A stretch of 15,633 nucleotides of DNA from an uncultured Collinsella sp. (GCA_900552155.1 URYU01000028.1:1-15633); one strand, 5' to 3'. Positions 1 through 6,848 are shown, counted from the first letter of the stretch. Translations and numbers: made by a program. The notes: a model not told the origin generated them from the sequence alone.

Positions 1-277
1 CCTTGAGGACGTTGTTGACTATTACAAGCAGTTCTACGCTGGGCGCACCTTTGTGCGTGTGCTCGACGCCGGCCAGCAGCCCAAGACGGCTTCGGTCGTC
101 GGCACCAACGCCGCCCAGATTGGCCTCGCGCTCAACAAGCGCGCGGGCGTGCTGGTGGCGACGGGCGCCATCGACAATTTGTGCAAGGGCGCTGCGGGCC
201 AAGCGGTCCAGTGCGCCAATATCGTCTTTGGCTTTGACGAGCGACGAGGCTTGCCCACAGTAGCGTGCCCGGTGTAG
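1..277 (+). CDS. argC: N-acetyl-gamma-glutamyl-phosphate reductase, C-terminal fragment
   Basis: This is the 3' end of a gene that begins before the window. Reading from base 2 gives 91 residues and a TAG stop. ArgC reduces N-acetyl-glutamyl-5-phosphate to the semialdehyde with NADPH, the third step of arginine synthesis in the cytoplasm. Recognisable conserved C-terminal blocks are FYAGRTFVRV, the TNAAQIGL stretch, and DNLCKGAAGQAVQ followed by N and GFDERRGL. The catalytic cysteine and the NADP-binding Rossmann part lie upstream and cannot be checked. The next gene, argJ, follows after 134 bases on the same strand, and argB and argD come after it, so this is the head of an arg cluster. The identification is firm because of both motifs and context. 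Confidence 0.93.
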   Translation, partial: LEDVVDYYKQFYAGRTFVRVLDAGQQPKTASVVGTNAAQIGLALNKRAGVLVATGAIDNLCKGAAGQAVQCANIVFGFDERRGLPTVACPV

Positions 278-313
278 CACATTCGATTGTTAACGATTTG
301 GTAGTCGGGCATC

Positions 314-329
314 GAGTGGGGCGCCACTC
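314..329 (+). other. Short hairpin in the argC-argJ spacer
   Basis: GAGTGG and CCACTC form a perfect 6 bp stem around a 4-base loop. It is followed by TTAAG rather than a T tract, so it is at best a weak terminator or an mRNA processing structure. The rest of the 134-base spacer shows no promoter or ARG box that I can support. Confidence 0.35.
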
Positions 330-411
330 TTAAGCTGGTCTCATGATCACGACTGGCATGGCGCACCAACCGATGTCCGTTTTTTATTTGATATAAGGAG
401 TCGTAGGGACG

Positions 412-1680
412 ATGAATACCGAGCTGTTTGATATCAAGATTCGCGCCGTCGAGGGTGGCGTTACGGCAGCGGCCGGCTTTAAGGCCGCAGGCATCCATGC
501 GGGATTCCGGAAGAATCCCGAGCGCTTGGACTATGCGCTCGTCATGCCCGATAAACCCTGTCCCGGCGCCGGCGTGTTTACGACCAACCGCTTTTGCGCG
601 GCGCCCGTGCAGGTGAGCCGTGCCAACCTGGGTGGCGCCGACAAGGGCTACGGCATTATCGCCGGCGTTTCGGTCAACTCTGGCAATGCCAACGCCGCCA
701 CGGGCGAGACAGGCCTTGCCTGCGCGCGCGAGACGTGCAACATCGCTTCGCAGGTCATCGGCTGCGAGCCTCAGCAGATCCTGGTTGCCTCCACGGGCGT
801 GATCGGCCAGATCCTGCCGATCGACACGTTTGAGACCGCCATTCCTGCCGCCTACGAAGCGCTTTCCGCTCATGGTGGCGCCGATGCCGCTCGCGCCATC
901 ATGACGACCGACACGCACTCCTAGGAGTACGCCGTGTCCTACGTCAGTGAGGCTGCGGGTCATGCGGGCAATGTCTATACGGTAGGCGGAATGTGCAAGG
1001 GCTCGGGCATGATCATGCCCAACATGGCCACCATGATCGCAGTTATCACCACCGATGCCCCCGTCGAGCCTGCGGCACTTCATGCCCTGCTGCTCTCGAC
1101 CGTCAAGCAGACCTTTAACAAGGTAACGGTCGATTCCGATACCTCGACCAACGACACCTGCATCATGCTTGCCTCCGGCGCCGCTGCCGCAGATGCCGAG
1201 CCTATCGTCGAGGGCTCCGATGCCTTTGACGAGTTGGCATTTGCCGTGCACGAGGTGTGCGAGAGCCTGGCGCGCAATATCGCCGCCGATGGTGAGGGCG
1301 CATCCAAGCTTGTTACGGTCAACGTTACCGGCGCCGTGAACGACGAGGAGGCCGATATCGCTGCCCGTGCCGTTGCCAACTCGCCGCTCGTTAAGACCTG
1401 CATCGCCGGCCATGACTGCAACTGGGGCCGTGTTGCTATGGCGCTTGGCAAGTGCGGCGTTAAGTTTAATCAGGAAGACGTTTCCATCGACATGATGGGC
1501 ATGCCCGTCTGTCGCGACGGTCTGACTGTTCCCTTTGACGAGGACGAGGCTCTACGACGTTTCGAGGCGCCAGAGATCGTGATCTCGGCCGACCTGGGCG
1601 CAGGCGACGCGGCAACGACCGTGTGGACCTGCGACCTCACGCATGAGTACATCTCCATCAACGGTGACTACCGTTCCTAG
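412..1680 (+). pseudogene. argJ: Bifunctional ornithine acetyltransferase / N-acetylglutamate synthase, interrupted by an in-frame amber codon
   Basis: ArgJ moves the acetyl group from N-acetylornithine to glutamate, closing the acetyl cycle of arginine synthesis. It is an Ntn-type enzyme that cuts itself into alpha and beta chains before a threonine. The full frame is 422 codons, the usual family size. It starts at ATG 412 behind AAGGAG (395-400) and ends with the typical INGDYRS tail. Conserved parts are STGVIGQ (residues 127-133) and MCKGSGMIMPNMATM, where Thr207 is the expected nucleophile. Codon 171 (922-924) is TAG inside the conserved TTDTH-x-K-E block. Lysine AAG is expected there, so one A-to-T change explains it. 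Both sides stay in one frame: 412-924 encodes 170 residues, and an open frame from GTG 934 encodes 248. AGGAG (923-927) lies 6 bases before that GTG. It could be a true null allele, a sequence error or a reinitiated two-part gene. Confidence 0.9.
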
Positions 1681-1761
1681 ATTCCGGGCACGCTGCGCAT
1701 CTTGCCGCGATTGCGGACAGCGGAGCACGGCGCGATAACGATATGAAAGACGAGGCAGATT

Positions 1762-2742
1762 ATGAAATTCGCACGCGATTGTCGTTCGAGCGAATCCAAC
1801 GAAGCAACCGCGCAGCTGCTGTTCGAAGCGCTGCCGTGGATTAAGAACCTGACCGGCAAGACGGTTGTTATCAAATATGGCGGAGCCGCCATGGTTGATG
1901 AGCAGCTGCGCCGCGACGTGATGAGCGATATCGTTTTGCTCAAGATCATCGGTATGCGCCCCGTCATCGTGCACGGCGGCGGCAAGGCTATCAACGAGGC
2001 GCTGAGCCATTACGATATTCCCGTCGAGTTTAAGAACGGCCAGCGCGTGACCACGCCGGCGACTATGGATATCGTGCGCGAGGTGTTGGGCGGCAAGGTC
2101 AACCAGGAGCTGGTTGCTGCCATCAACCACCACGGCAACCTGGCCGTGGGCGTGTCGGGCAGCGATGCCGGCACGCTCATCGCCGAGCCGCTCGACCCCG
2201 AGCTCGGTCGCGTGGGCAAAGTGACGCACGTCAACACCGACTATATCGAGCGCTTACTCGATAGCGAGTACATCCCCGTCATCGCTACCGTCGCGGCGGG
2301 GGAGGACGGCGGTTTCTTCAACATCAACGCCGATACCGCCGCCGGTGCCGTTGCCGCGGCGCTCCACGCGCATACCGCGATCTTTTTGACCGATGTCGAT
2401 GGCCTGTACAAGGACTTAAGCGACAAGGACTCGCTTATCTCCAACCTAACGCTCAACGAGGTTAACGAAATGCTCTACGGCGGCGAGGTCGATAAGGGCA
2501 TGATTCCCAAGCTACGTGCGGCCGTCGATGCGCTTGCCGGCGGCGTATTTCGTGCCCACATCATTAACGGTACTACGCCGCATTCGCTGCTCCTGGAGCT
2601 GCTGACCGATGCCGGCGTCGGCACCGTGATCCATTCCACCGAGACGGCTTACGAGTTCGATACGCATCCGCATCCGCTTTCGACGTTTGCTGCGCGTCTG
2701 ACCGAGAACCTTGACGAGGTCGAGAAGCTTCAGACGGTCTAG
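1762..2742 (+). CDS. argB: Acetylglutamate kinase
   Basis: ArgB phosphorylates N-acetylglutamate with ATP, the second step and usual control point of cyclic arginine synthesis. The 326 residues show the amino-acid kinase fold signatures: VVIKYGGAAM (35-44, ATP-binding lysine), VIVHGGGKAI (68-77, substrate loop), FNINADTAAG (186-195) and EVDKGMIPKL (242-251, phosphate-binding lysine). About 30 residues precede the first kinase strand (LFEALPWIKNLTGKT). Such an N-terminal helix is typical of hexameric, arginine-inhibited kinases, so feedback by arginine is inferred. After the usual end near residue 291 there is a tail of about 35 residues with no recognisable motif. The start at ATG 1762 is supported only by a weak GAGG at 1752-1755. 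It lies 81 bases after argJ and 69 before argD. Confidence 0.95.
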   Translation: MKFARDCRSSESNEATAQLLFEALPWIKNLTGKTVVIKYGGAAMVDEQLRRDVMSDIVLLKIIGMRPVIVHGGGKAINEALSHYDIPVEFKNGQRVTTPATMDIVREVLGGKVNQELVAAINHHGNLAVGVSGSDAGTLIAEPLDPELGRVGKVTHVNTDYIERLLDSEYIPVIATVAAGEDGGFFNINADTAAGAVAAALHAHTAIFLTDVDGLYKDLSDKDSLISNLTLNEVNEMLYGGEVDKGMIPKLRAAVDALAGGVFRAHIINGTTPHSLLLELLTDAGVGTVIHSTETAYEFDTHPHPLSTFAARLTENLDEVEKLQTV

Positions 2743-2811
2743 CTGACCCGCAGCCGCCCCATTCCTGCACCCATAGCCCCGCGCCGGCTGGCGCCCAACG
2801 AAAGGCATCCC

Positions 2812-4095
2812 ATGTCACTTGCAGCTCAGCAATCGCTTGAATCCCATTACGTTATGCATACCTTTGGCCGCTCTCCGGTCGAGTTTGTCGAGGGTCACGG
2901 CATGAAGCTCACCGGCGACGATGGCCGTGAGTACCTCGACTTTCTTGCCGGCATCGGCGTGTGCAGCCTAGGTCATGGCGACCCGGCTGTGCTCTCGGCG
3001 CTCGAGGCACAGACCAAAAAGCTCATGCATGTCTCCAATTACTTCTACATCGAGCAGCGCGGACAGGTCGCGGCGCTGCTGTCCAAGCTTGCTAACGACG
3101 ACGTAGATGGTGCGCGCGTGCTTGCCGATGCCATTGCCGCCGGCGATGAGACCACGGCAGCTGCTCTTGGTGCCCCGGCTGCGGATGAGCAGGTTTGGGA
3201 GACCTTCTTTGCCAACTCTGGCGCCGAGGCCAACGAGGGCTCGATGAAGCTCGCGCGCCTGTACGCCAAGCGTGCCGGTAATGGCGGCAACACCATCGTG
3301 TGCATGCGCGGCGGCTTCCACGGCCGTACGCTCGAGACCATTGCCGCCACCATGCAGGATTGGCTGCAGGACAGTTTCCGCCCGCTGCCGGGTGGCTTTG
3401 TGGCCTGCACGCCCAACGATGTCGATGAACTGCGTGCAATCTTTAAGCAGCTGGGGAGCGAAATTTGTGCCGTGATGCTCGAACCGATCCAGGGTGAGAG
3501 TGGCGTGCACCCCATGACCGAGGGGTTTATGGCGGCAGCGCGCGACCTGGCACACGAAGTGGGCGCCGTGCTTATCGCCGACGAGGTCCAGTGCGGCATC
3601 TTCCGCTCCGGCAAGCCGTTTGCGTTCCAGACCTATGGCGTGGAGCCCGACATCATGAGCCTTGCCAAGGGCATTGCCGACGGCGTGCCCATGGGTGCCG
3701 TCGTGGCAAAGAAGGAGATTGCCGACGTGTTTAAGCCGGGCGACCACGGCTCGACCTTTGGCGGTAGCTGCTTGGCCATCGCGGCATGTGCCGCGACGCT
3801 CTCCGCGCTTGTGCGTGGCGATTATGCCGAGCATGCTGCCAAGGTGGGCGCCTATATGGAGCAGGCGCTGGCTAAGCTTCCGCATGTGGTAGAGGTTCGT
3901 GGCCGTGGCCTGATGCTCGGCTGCGATCTTGACGATACTGCGGGTGATGCTCACGACGTTGTGGCCCGTGCATTGGGGGCTGGTGCCGTGATCAACGCTA
4001 CGGGTGCCCATACGCTGCGTTTCTTGCCGCCTCTCGTCTGCGAGGAAGCCGACGTGGACGGCCTGATCGAGATCCTGTCGGGTGTCTTGGGCTAA
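2812..4095 (+). CDS. argD: Acetylornithine aminotransferase
   Basis: This is a PLP enzyme that transaminates N-acetylglutamate semialdehyde with glutamate to N-acetylornithine. It is a class III aminotransferase of 427 residues, slightly long for the family. Visible motifs are FLAGIGVCSLGH (44-55), FFANSGAEANEG (132-143), GGFHGRTLET (167-176), LEPIQGESG (223-231), LIADEVQCGIFRSG (254-267), the PLP lysine in SLAKG (Lys286) and GSTFGGSCLA (313-322). Residues about 95-128, rich in Ala and Asp, look like an insertion just before the FFANSG block, where family members have only a short loop. The start is ATG 2812 behind AAAGG (2801-2805). This is the last arg gene here. No argF, argG or argH follows, and the gene-poor region begins directly after. 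Confidence 0.95.
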   Translation: MSLAAQQSLESHYVMHTFGRSPVEFVEGHGMKLTGDDGREYLDFLAGIGVCSLGHGDPAVLSALEAQTKKLMHVSNYFYIEQRGQVAALLSKLANDDVDGARVLADAIAAGDETTAAALGAPAADEQVWETFFANSGAEANEGSMKLARLYAKRAGNGGNTIVCMRGGFHGRTLETIAATMQDWLQDSFRPLPGGFVACTPNDVDELRAIFKQLGSEICAVMLEPIQGESGVHPMTEGFMAAARDLAHEVGAVLIADEVQCGIFRSGKPFAFQTYGVEPDIMSLAKGIADGVPMGAVVAKKEIADVFKPGDHGSTFGGSCLAIAACAATLSALVRGDYAEHAAKVGAYMEQALAKLPHVVEVRGRGLMLGCDLDDTAGDAHDVVARALGAGAVINATGAHTLRFLPPLVCEEADVDGLIEILSGVLG

Positions 4096-4179
4096 CGCGG
4101 TGCAATAACTCAATTTGGACCGGGTTCCGGACTGTGGACGTGCTTTATGCGGCATGATTCAGCGGTCTGGAGCCCGTTT

Positions 4180-4200
4180 TGCCTTAGATTTGCTAAGGCA
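4180..4200. other. Strong hairpin downstream of argD without a T tract
   Basis: TGCCTTAG and CTAAGGCA form a perfect 8 bp stem around ATTTG, 85 bases after the argD stop. It could end or stabilise the arg transcript, but neither strand has a good T tract after it, so I do not call it an intrinsic terminator. Confidence 0.45.
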
Positions 4201-4212
4201 GGGAGTCCTGCT

Positions 4213-4244
4213 GGTCAAAAAACATCAAATATGAGTACTGCTAC
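4213..4244 (+). repeat. Left 32 bp inverted repeat of the MITE-like element
   Basis: It begins GGTCAAAAAA and ends ATGAGTACTGCTAC. It pairs with the right copy at 28 of 32 positions. Sequence similarity stops immediately outside the repeat, which defines the element boundary. Confidence 0.75.
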
Positions 4245-4395
4245 CGATTTGATAGCAGCAATTTTGGACTAATAAGGCCAGATAACAAGTCGAAATGGCG
4301 ATGAAAGCATGATTTTGATCCAACTGTTAGTCCTTATAATGGACATATGTTGCGTAACTTAAGCAAATACTGTCTATTTATATGTTGCAAACAAA

Positions 4396-4427
4396 GTAGC
4401 AGTACTCATTTTTGCCATTTTTTGACC
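4396..4427 (-). repeat. Right 32 bp inverted repeat of the MITE-like element
   Basis: On the minus strand it begins GGTCAAAAAA and ends ATGAGTACTGCTAC, the mirror of the left end. The flank beyond 4427 leads directly into the tRNA-like repeat region. Confidence 0.75.
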
Positions 4428-4448
4428 ACGGCCTTTGTGACAGACGTG

Positions 4449-4479
4449 CTGGCGGGTTCGAATCCCTCTGCGATGGTCC
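4449..4479 (+). repeat. tRNA T-arm/CCA-end-like remnant, copy A
   Basis: The first 18 bases (4449-4466, CTGGCGGGTTCGAATCCC) are identical to 4633-4650. They carry the TTCGAAT T-loop consensus with three T-stem pairs, followed by about 13 bases ending in TCCA like a tRNA 3' end. No matching 5' acceptor strand, D-arm or anticodon arm is found upstream, where the MITE-like element lies, so this is a fragment and not a tRNA gene. The spacing from T-loop to CCA is one base too long for a standard acceptor stem. Confidence 0.55.
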
Positions 4480-4510
4480 AAAAAAGAAAGGCCCCCATTG
4501 CTGGGAGCCT
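4480..4510 (-). terminator. Intrinsic terminator on the minus strand (unit A)
   Basis: On the minus strand AGGCTCCC pairs with GGGGGCCT (8 bp with one G-T pair, 6-base loop), followed by TTCTTTTTT. It lies just after the orphan tRNA 3' end at 4518-4538, the position a tRNA terminator would take. Confidence 0.65.
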
Positions 4511-4517
4511 ATCAAAT

Positions 4518-4538
4518 CAGTGGTGGGCGATGAGGGAT
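4518..4538 (-). repeat. Orphan 3' end of a tRNA-Val copy
   Basis: Twenty of 21 bases are identical to 4702-4722, which is the acceptor/CCA end and first T-stem bases of the intact tRNA-Val. On the minus strand it reads ATCCCTCATCGCCCACCA. The rest of the tRNA is missing: the match breaks off in the T-arm, and GC-rich hairpins take its place. This is best read as the tail of a second tRNA-Val that kept its terminator but lost its body. Confidence 0.65.
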
Positions 4539-4540
4539 GT

Positions 4541-4632
4541 CGCGTGCGGCTGACGCCGCCCGCTTTCGCTTCGGGCCTACGGCCCTCGCGTGCTGCGCTG
4601 GAAAACGCTTCGCGTTTCCTCAGCTCCGCACC
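4541..4632. repeat. Cluster of three short GC-rich hairpins
   Basis: Three small inverted repeats stand side by side: GCGGC-TGAC-GCCGC (4546-4559), GGGCC-TAC-GGCCC (4573-4585), and GGAAAACGC with GCGTTTCC (4600-4619, one bulged A). The block is bounded on one side by the broken-off tRNA-Val 3' end and on the other by the second T-arm-like copy. No gene is supported here. The frames crossing it give low-complexity Arg/Ala/Ser-rich peptides. The layout resembles dispersed palindromic repeat units that accumulate next to tRNA genes, but I do not recognise a named family. Confidence 0.55.
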
Positions 4633-4664
4633 CTGGCGGGTTCGAATCCCATGCGCTGGGACCA
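4633..4664 (+). repeat. tRNA T-arm/CCA-end-like remnant, copy B
   Basis: The first 18 bases repeat 4449-4466 exactly, then run ATGCGCTGGGACCA. As in copy A, there is no 5' acceptor or D/anticodon arm upstream. It sits tail-to-tail with the terminator of the minus-strand tRNA-Val. Confidence 0.55.
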
Positions 4665-4695
4665 AACAAAAACGGTCCCCTTGCGAGGACCGTTT
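4665..4695 (-). terminator. Intrinsic terminator of tRNA-Val
   Basis: On the minus strand AAACGGTCC pairs with GGACCGTTT (9 bp, 4670-4678 with 4687-4695), followed by TTGTTTGG. It begins about 10 bases after the CCA end of the tRNA-Val gene. The stem is perfect, but the T tract is interrupted by a G. Confidence 0.75.
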
Positions 4696-4704
4696 CCAAT
4701 TCGG

Positions 4705-4780
4705 TGGTGGGCGATGAGGGATTCGAACCCCCAGCCTTGTGCGTGTAAAGCACCTGCGCTAACCGTTGCGCCAATCGCCC
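4705..4780 (-). tRNA. tRNA-Val(UAC)
   Basis: The minus strand folds as a complete 76-base tRNA. The acceptor GGGCGAT pairs with ATCGCCC. The D-arm is GCGC...GCGC. The anticodon stem is GGTGC/GCACA with the outermost pair mismatched, and the loop TTTACAC gives anticodon UAC for valine. The T-arm is GGGGG-TTCGAAT-CCCTC. A discriminator A and CCA are encoded. A promoter-like TATACT (minus strand, 4796-4791) lies 10 bases before the 5' end, and a terminator follows. It is transcribed opposite to all other genes in the window. Confidence 0.95.
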
Positions 4781-4790
4781 GTGCGGAGAG

Positions 4791-4796
4791 AGTATA
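4791..4796 (-). promoter_or_regulatory. -10 element of the tRNA-Val promoter
   Basis: TATACT on the minus strand, ending 10 bases before the tRNA 5' end. The -35 position 17 bases further up reads GGTGAA, a poor match, so only the -10 is called. Confidence 0.5.
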
Positions 4797-4910
4797 GCAA
4801 AACAATCGCCTCATTCACCTCATATCCATTAAAGGTAACTCGCGCGTGTCACAGCGGAGCTGATTCAGTTGAGATTGCCTGAACATTCCGCCCCTCTTTA
4901 CGCCCTCGGG

Positions 4911-4916
4911 TATACT
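4911..4916 (+). promoter_or_regulatory. Probable -10 element for asnB
   Basis: TATACT lies 51 bases before the asnB ATG. No convincing -35 sits 16-18 bases upstream (CCGCCC). The leader after it carries no T-box or riboswitch signature that I can see. Confidence 0.45.
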
Positions 4917-4967
4917 CAAAAGCTACTGATTCGATTTGATGCCCAGCAACAGCAGAGGGGATAGTAT

Positions 4968-6848
4968 ATGTGCGGTTTTGTCGGTTTTGTCGGTGGGACG
5001 GATAACCAATCCGAGGTGCTCACCAAGATGATGGACCGCATCGTCCATCGCGGTCCCGACATGGGCGGTCAGTTTATCGACGGCCGCGTTGCCCTCGGCT
5101 TCCGCCGCCTGTCGATCCTCGACCTGACCGAGGCTGGCGCCCAACCCATGGCCAACGAGGACGGTAGCGTCGTCATTGTCTTCAACGGCGAGATCTACAA
5201 CTTCCAAGAACTCCGTTCCGAGCTCGAGGCCAAGGGCTACAAGTTCCACTGCGGCGCCGACACCGAGAGCCTCCTGCACGGCTACGAGGAGTGGGGCGAG
5301 GCCGTCCTCGATCGCCTGCGCGGTATGTACGCCTTCGTCATCTGGGACAAAAAGAAGAACAAGCTTTTTGGCGCCCGCGACATCTTTGGCATCAAGCCGC
5401 TTTACTACTATCCCATGGCCGATGCGGGCGACGGCGCTCCGGGCGTGCTCTTTGGCTCCGAGATCAAGAGCTTCCTGGACTACCCGCACTTCCACAAGGC
5501 GGTCAACAAAAAGGCCCTGCGTCCGTACATGACGCTGCAGTATTCGGCAACCGCGGAGACCTTCTTCGAGGGTGTCTACAAGCTGCCGCCGGCGCACTAC
5601 TTTACCGTCGATATCCCGACCGGCAAGATGAACATCGAGCGCTACTGGGATTGCGATTACTCTGCCGTCGAGAAGCCGTTCGAAGAGTATGTCGATGAGC
5701 TGGACGAGGTCGTGCACGAGAGCGTCGAGGCCCATCGCATCGCCGACGTCAAGGTCGCGTCGTTCCTCTCCGGTGGCGTCGACTCCAGCTACATCGCCGC
5801 TTGCCTCATGCCCGACAAGACCTTCTCGGTGGGCTTTGACTACAAGAACTTCAACGAGACCAACTACGCCAAGGAGCTTTCCGATAAGCTCGGCGTCGAA
5901 AACGTTCGCAAGATGATTACCGCCGACGAGTTCTTCGGTGCGCTCGAGGACATCCAGTATCACATGGACGAGCCGCAGTCCAACCTGTCTTCCGTGCCGC
6001 TGTGGTTCTTGGCCGAGATGGCCCGCAAGGACGATACCGTCGTGCTTTCGGGCGAAGGCGCCGACGAACTCTTTGGCGGCTACGCCTACTACGAGGATAC
6101 GGTTCCGGTGCGCAAGTACAAAAAGATGGTGCCGCCGCCCATCCGTCGCGCGCTCGGTAACCTGGCGCTGCATATGCCGTACTTCAAGGGACATAACTTC
6201 CTGGTCAAGGGTGCCGAGATCCCCGAGAAGTCGTTCCTGGGACAGGCTCTGGTATGGCCGGAGCGCGAGGTCGACGGCGTGCTCAAGCCCGAGTACAACA
6301 CCGGCGACGGCGCCTTTGAGCTCGCTGCACCCATCTACGCACGCGTGAAGGGTCAGCCCGAACTGGTCAAGAAGCAGTACCTGGACATGAACATGTGGCT
6401 CCCGGGCGACATTCTGCTCAAGGCCGACAAGATGTGCATGGCGCACTCGCTGGAGCTGCGCGTGCCCTTCCTGGACCGCAAAGTCATGGAGTTCGCCGAG
6501 CACATTCCCGATCGCTACCGCATCAACGAGAACGGCAACAAGCAGGTACTCCGCCACGCTGCCAACAAGTCGCTGCCCGATGAGTGGGCCACCCGTCCCA
6601 AGGTGGGCTTCCCGGTGCCGATTGTCTACTGGCTGCGCGAGCAAAAGTGGTACGACTATGTCAAGGCGTACTTCACCGCGCCGTGGGCAAGTGAGTTCTT
6701 CAATACCGACGAGCTCATGCACCTGCTCGATCTGCACTTTGCGGGCAAGGGCGATTTCCAGCGCAAGATCTATACGCCGCTCGTGTTCCTGGTGTGGTAC
6801 AAGCGCTTCTTTATCGACGAGGACCAGCCCGCTGTTCAGGCTGCCTAG
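4968..6848 (+). CDS. asnB: Asparagine synthetase, glutamine-hydrolysing
   Basis: AsnB makes asparagine from aspartate, ATP and glutamine. The 626 residues hold two domains. The N-terminal glutamine amidotransferase domain starts with the nucleophile Cys2 (MCGFVG) and shows IVHRGPD (25-31), RRLSILD (46-52), NGEIYN (73-78), GADTES (96-101) and GARDIFGIKPLYY (135-147). The C-terminal synthetase domain has the PP-loop SGGVDSS (268-274), SGEGADELFGGY (361-372) and LKADKMCMAHSLELRVPFLD (484-503). The start is fixed by the need for Cys directly after Met and by GAGGGG at 4955-4960. Length and domain order are normal for AsnB. It is flanked by the tRNA region and a strong terminator, so it is probably transcribed alone. 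Confidence 0.96.
   Translation: MCGFVGFVGGTDNQSEVLTKMMDRIVHRGPDMGGQFIDGRVALGFRRLSILDLTEAGAQPMANEDGSVVIVFNGEIYNFQELRSELEAKGYKFHCGADTESLLHGYEEWGEAVLDRLRGMYAFVIWDKKKNKLFGARDIFGIKPLYYYPMADAGDGAPGVLFGSEIKSFLDYPHFHKAVNKKALRPYMTLQYSATAETFFEGVYKLPPAHYFTVDIPTGKMNIERYWDCDYSAVEKPFEEYVDELDEVVHESVEAHRIADVKVASFLSGGVDSSYIAACLMPDKTFSVGFDYKNFNETNYAKELSDKLGVENVRKMITADEFFGALEDIQYHMDEPQSNLSSVPLWFLAEMARKDDTVVLSGEGADELFGGYAYYEDTVPVRKYKKMVPPPIRRALGNLALHMPYFKGHNFLVKGAEIPEKSFLGQALVWPEREVDGVLKPEYNTGDGAFELAAPIYARVKGQPELVKKQYLDMNMWLPGDILLKADKMCMAHSLELRVPFLDRKVMEFAEHIPDRYRINENGNKQVLRHAANKSLPDEWATRPKVGFPVPIVYWLREQKWYDYVKAYFTAPWASEFFNTDELMHLLDLHFAGKGDFQRKIYTPLVFLVWYKRFFIDEDQPAVQAA

Larger units (their letters stand above)
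4213..4427. mobile_element. Putative MITE-like element, 215 bp, AT-rich, with 32 bp inverted repeat ends
   Basis: The segment is bounded by two 32 bp inverted repeats (4213-4244 and 4396-4427) that match at 28 of 32 positions. The four mismatches are at offsets 11-13 and 18 from the outer ends. The outer 10 bases (GGTCAAAAAA) and the inner 14 bases (ATGAGTACTGCTAC) match exactly. The interior is much richer in A+T than the flanking genes and has no credible ORF. Short overlapping frames cross it, but their protein sequences look random. It contains a further short inverted pair, GGACTAA (4266-4272) and TTAGTCC (4327-4333), and a TATAAT at 4335-4340. I see no clear target-site duplication. The size, terminal repeats and lack of coding fit a non-autonomous miniature transposon. 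A large structured RNA element cannot be excluded. Confidence 0.65.

Noticed and set aside
278..411. ArgR operator (ARG box) before argJ
   Set aside because: The AT-rich TTTTTTATTTGATAT stretch is not a convincing palindromic ARG box.
922..924. Pyrrolysine or other programmed amber decoding in argJ
   Set aside because: There is no associated insertion machinery in the window, and the lineage is not known for it. A point change or error is simpler.
34..1413. 459-codon minus-strand frame opposite argC/argJ, and similar long frames opposite argD (2968-4155), murE (7042-8565), HAD/murI (8520-9809) and murI/rph (10014-11246)
   Set aside because: All are antisense shadows of conserved GC-rich genes, without motifs or placed ribosome sites.
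4428..4480. Possible complete tRNA (Ser- or Leu-like) on the + strand ending in CCA
   Set aside because: There is no 5' acceptor strand, D-arm or pairing anticodon stem upstream, and the T-loop-to-CCA distance is off by one.
4347..4797. Small ORFs of 60-100 codons across the MITE/tRNA region on both strands
   Set aside because: They cross inverted repeats, tRNA fragments and terminators. Their peptides (such as LAGSNP-type stretches) are the usual translation of T-arm sequence.
4781..4967. T-box or riboswitch in the asnB leader
   Set aside because: I could not find a T-box core, specifier stem or antiterminator-terminator pair.
4923..6737. 604-codon open frame on the minus strand opposite asnB
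   Set aside because: It mirrors asnB codon bias: in-frame TTA, CTA and TCA are missing from the sense gene. The translated product has no recognisable motifs and a His/Val/Leu-rich composition. asnB itself is unambiguous.
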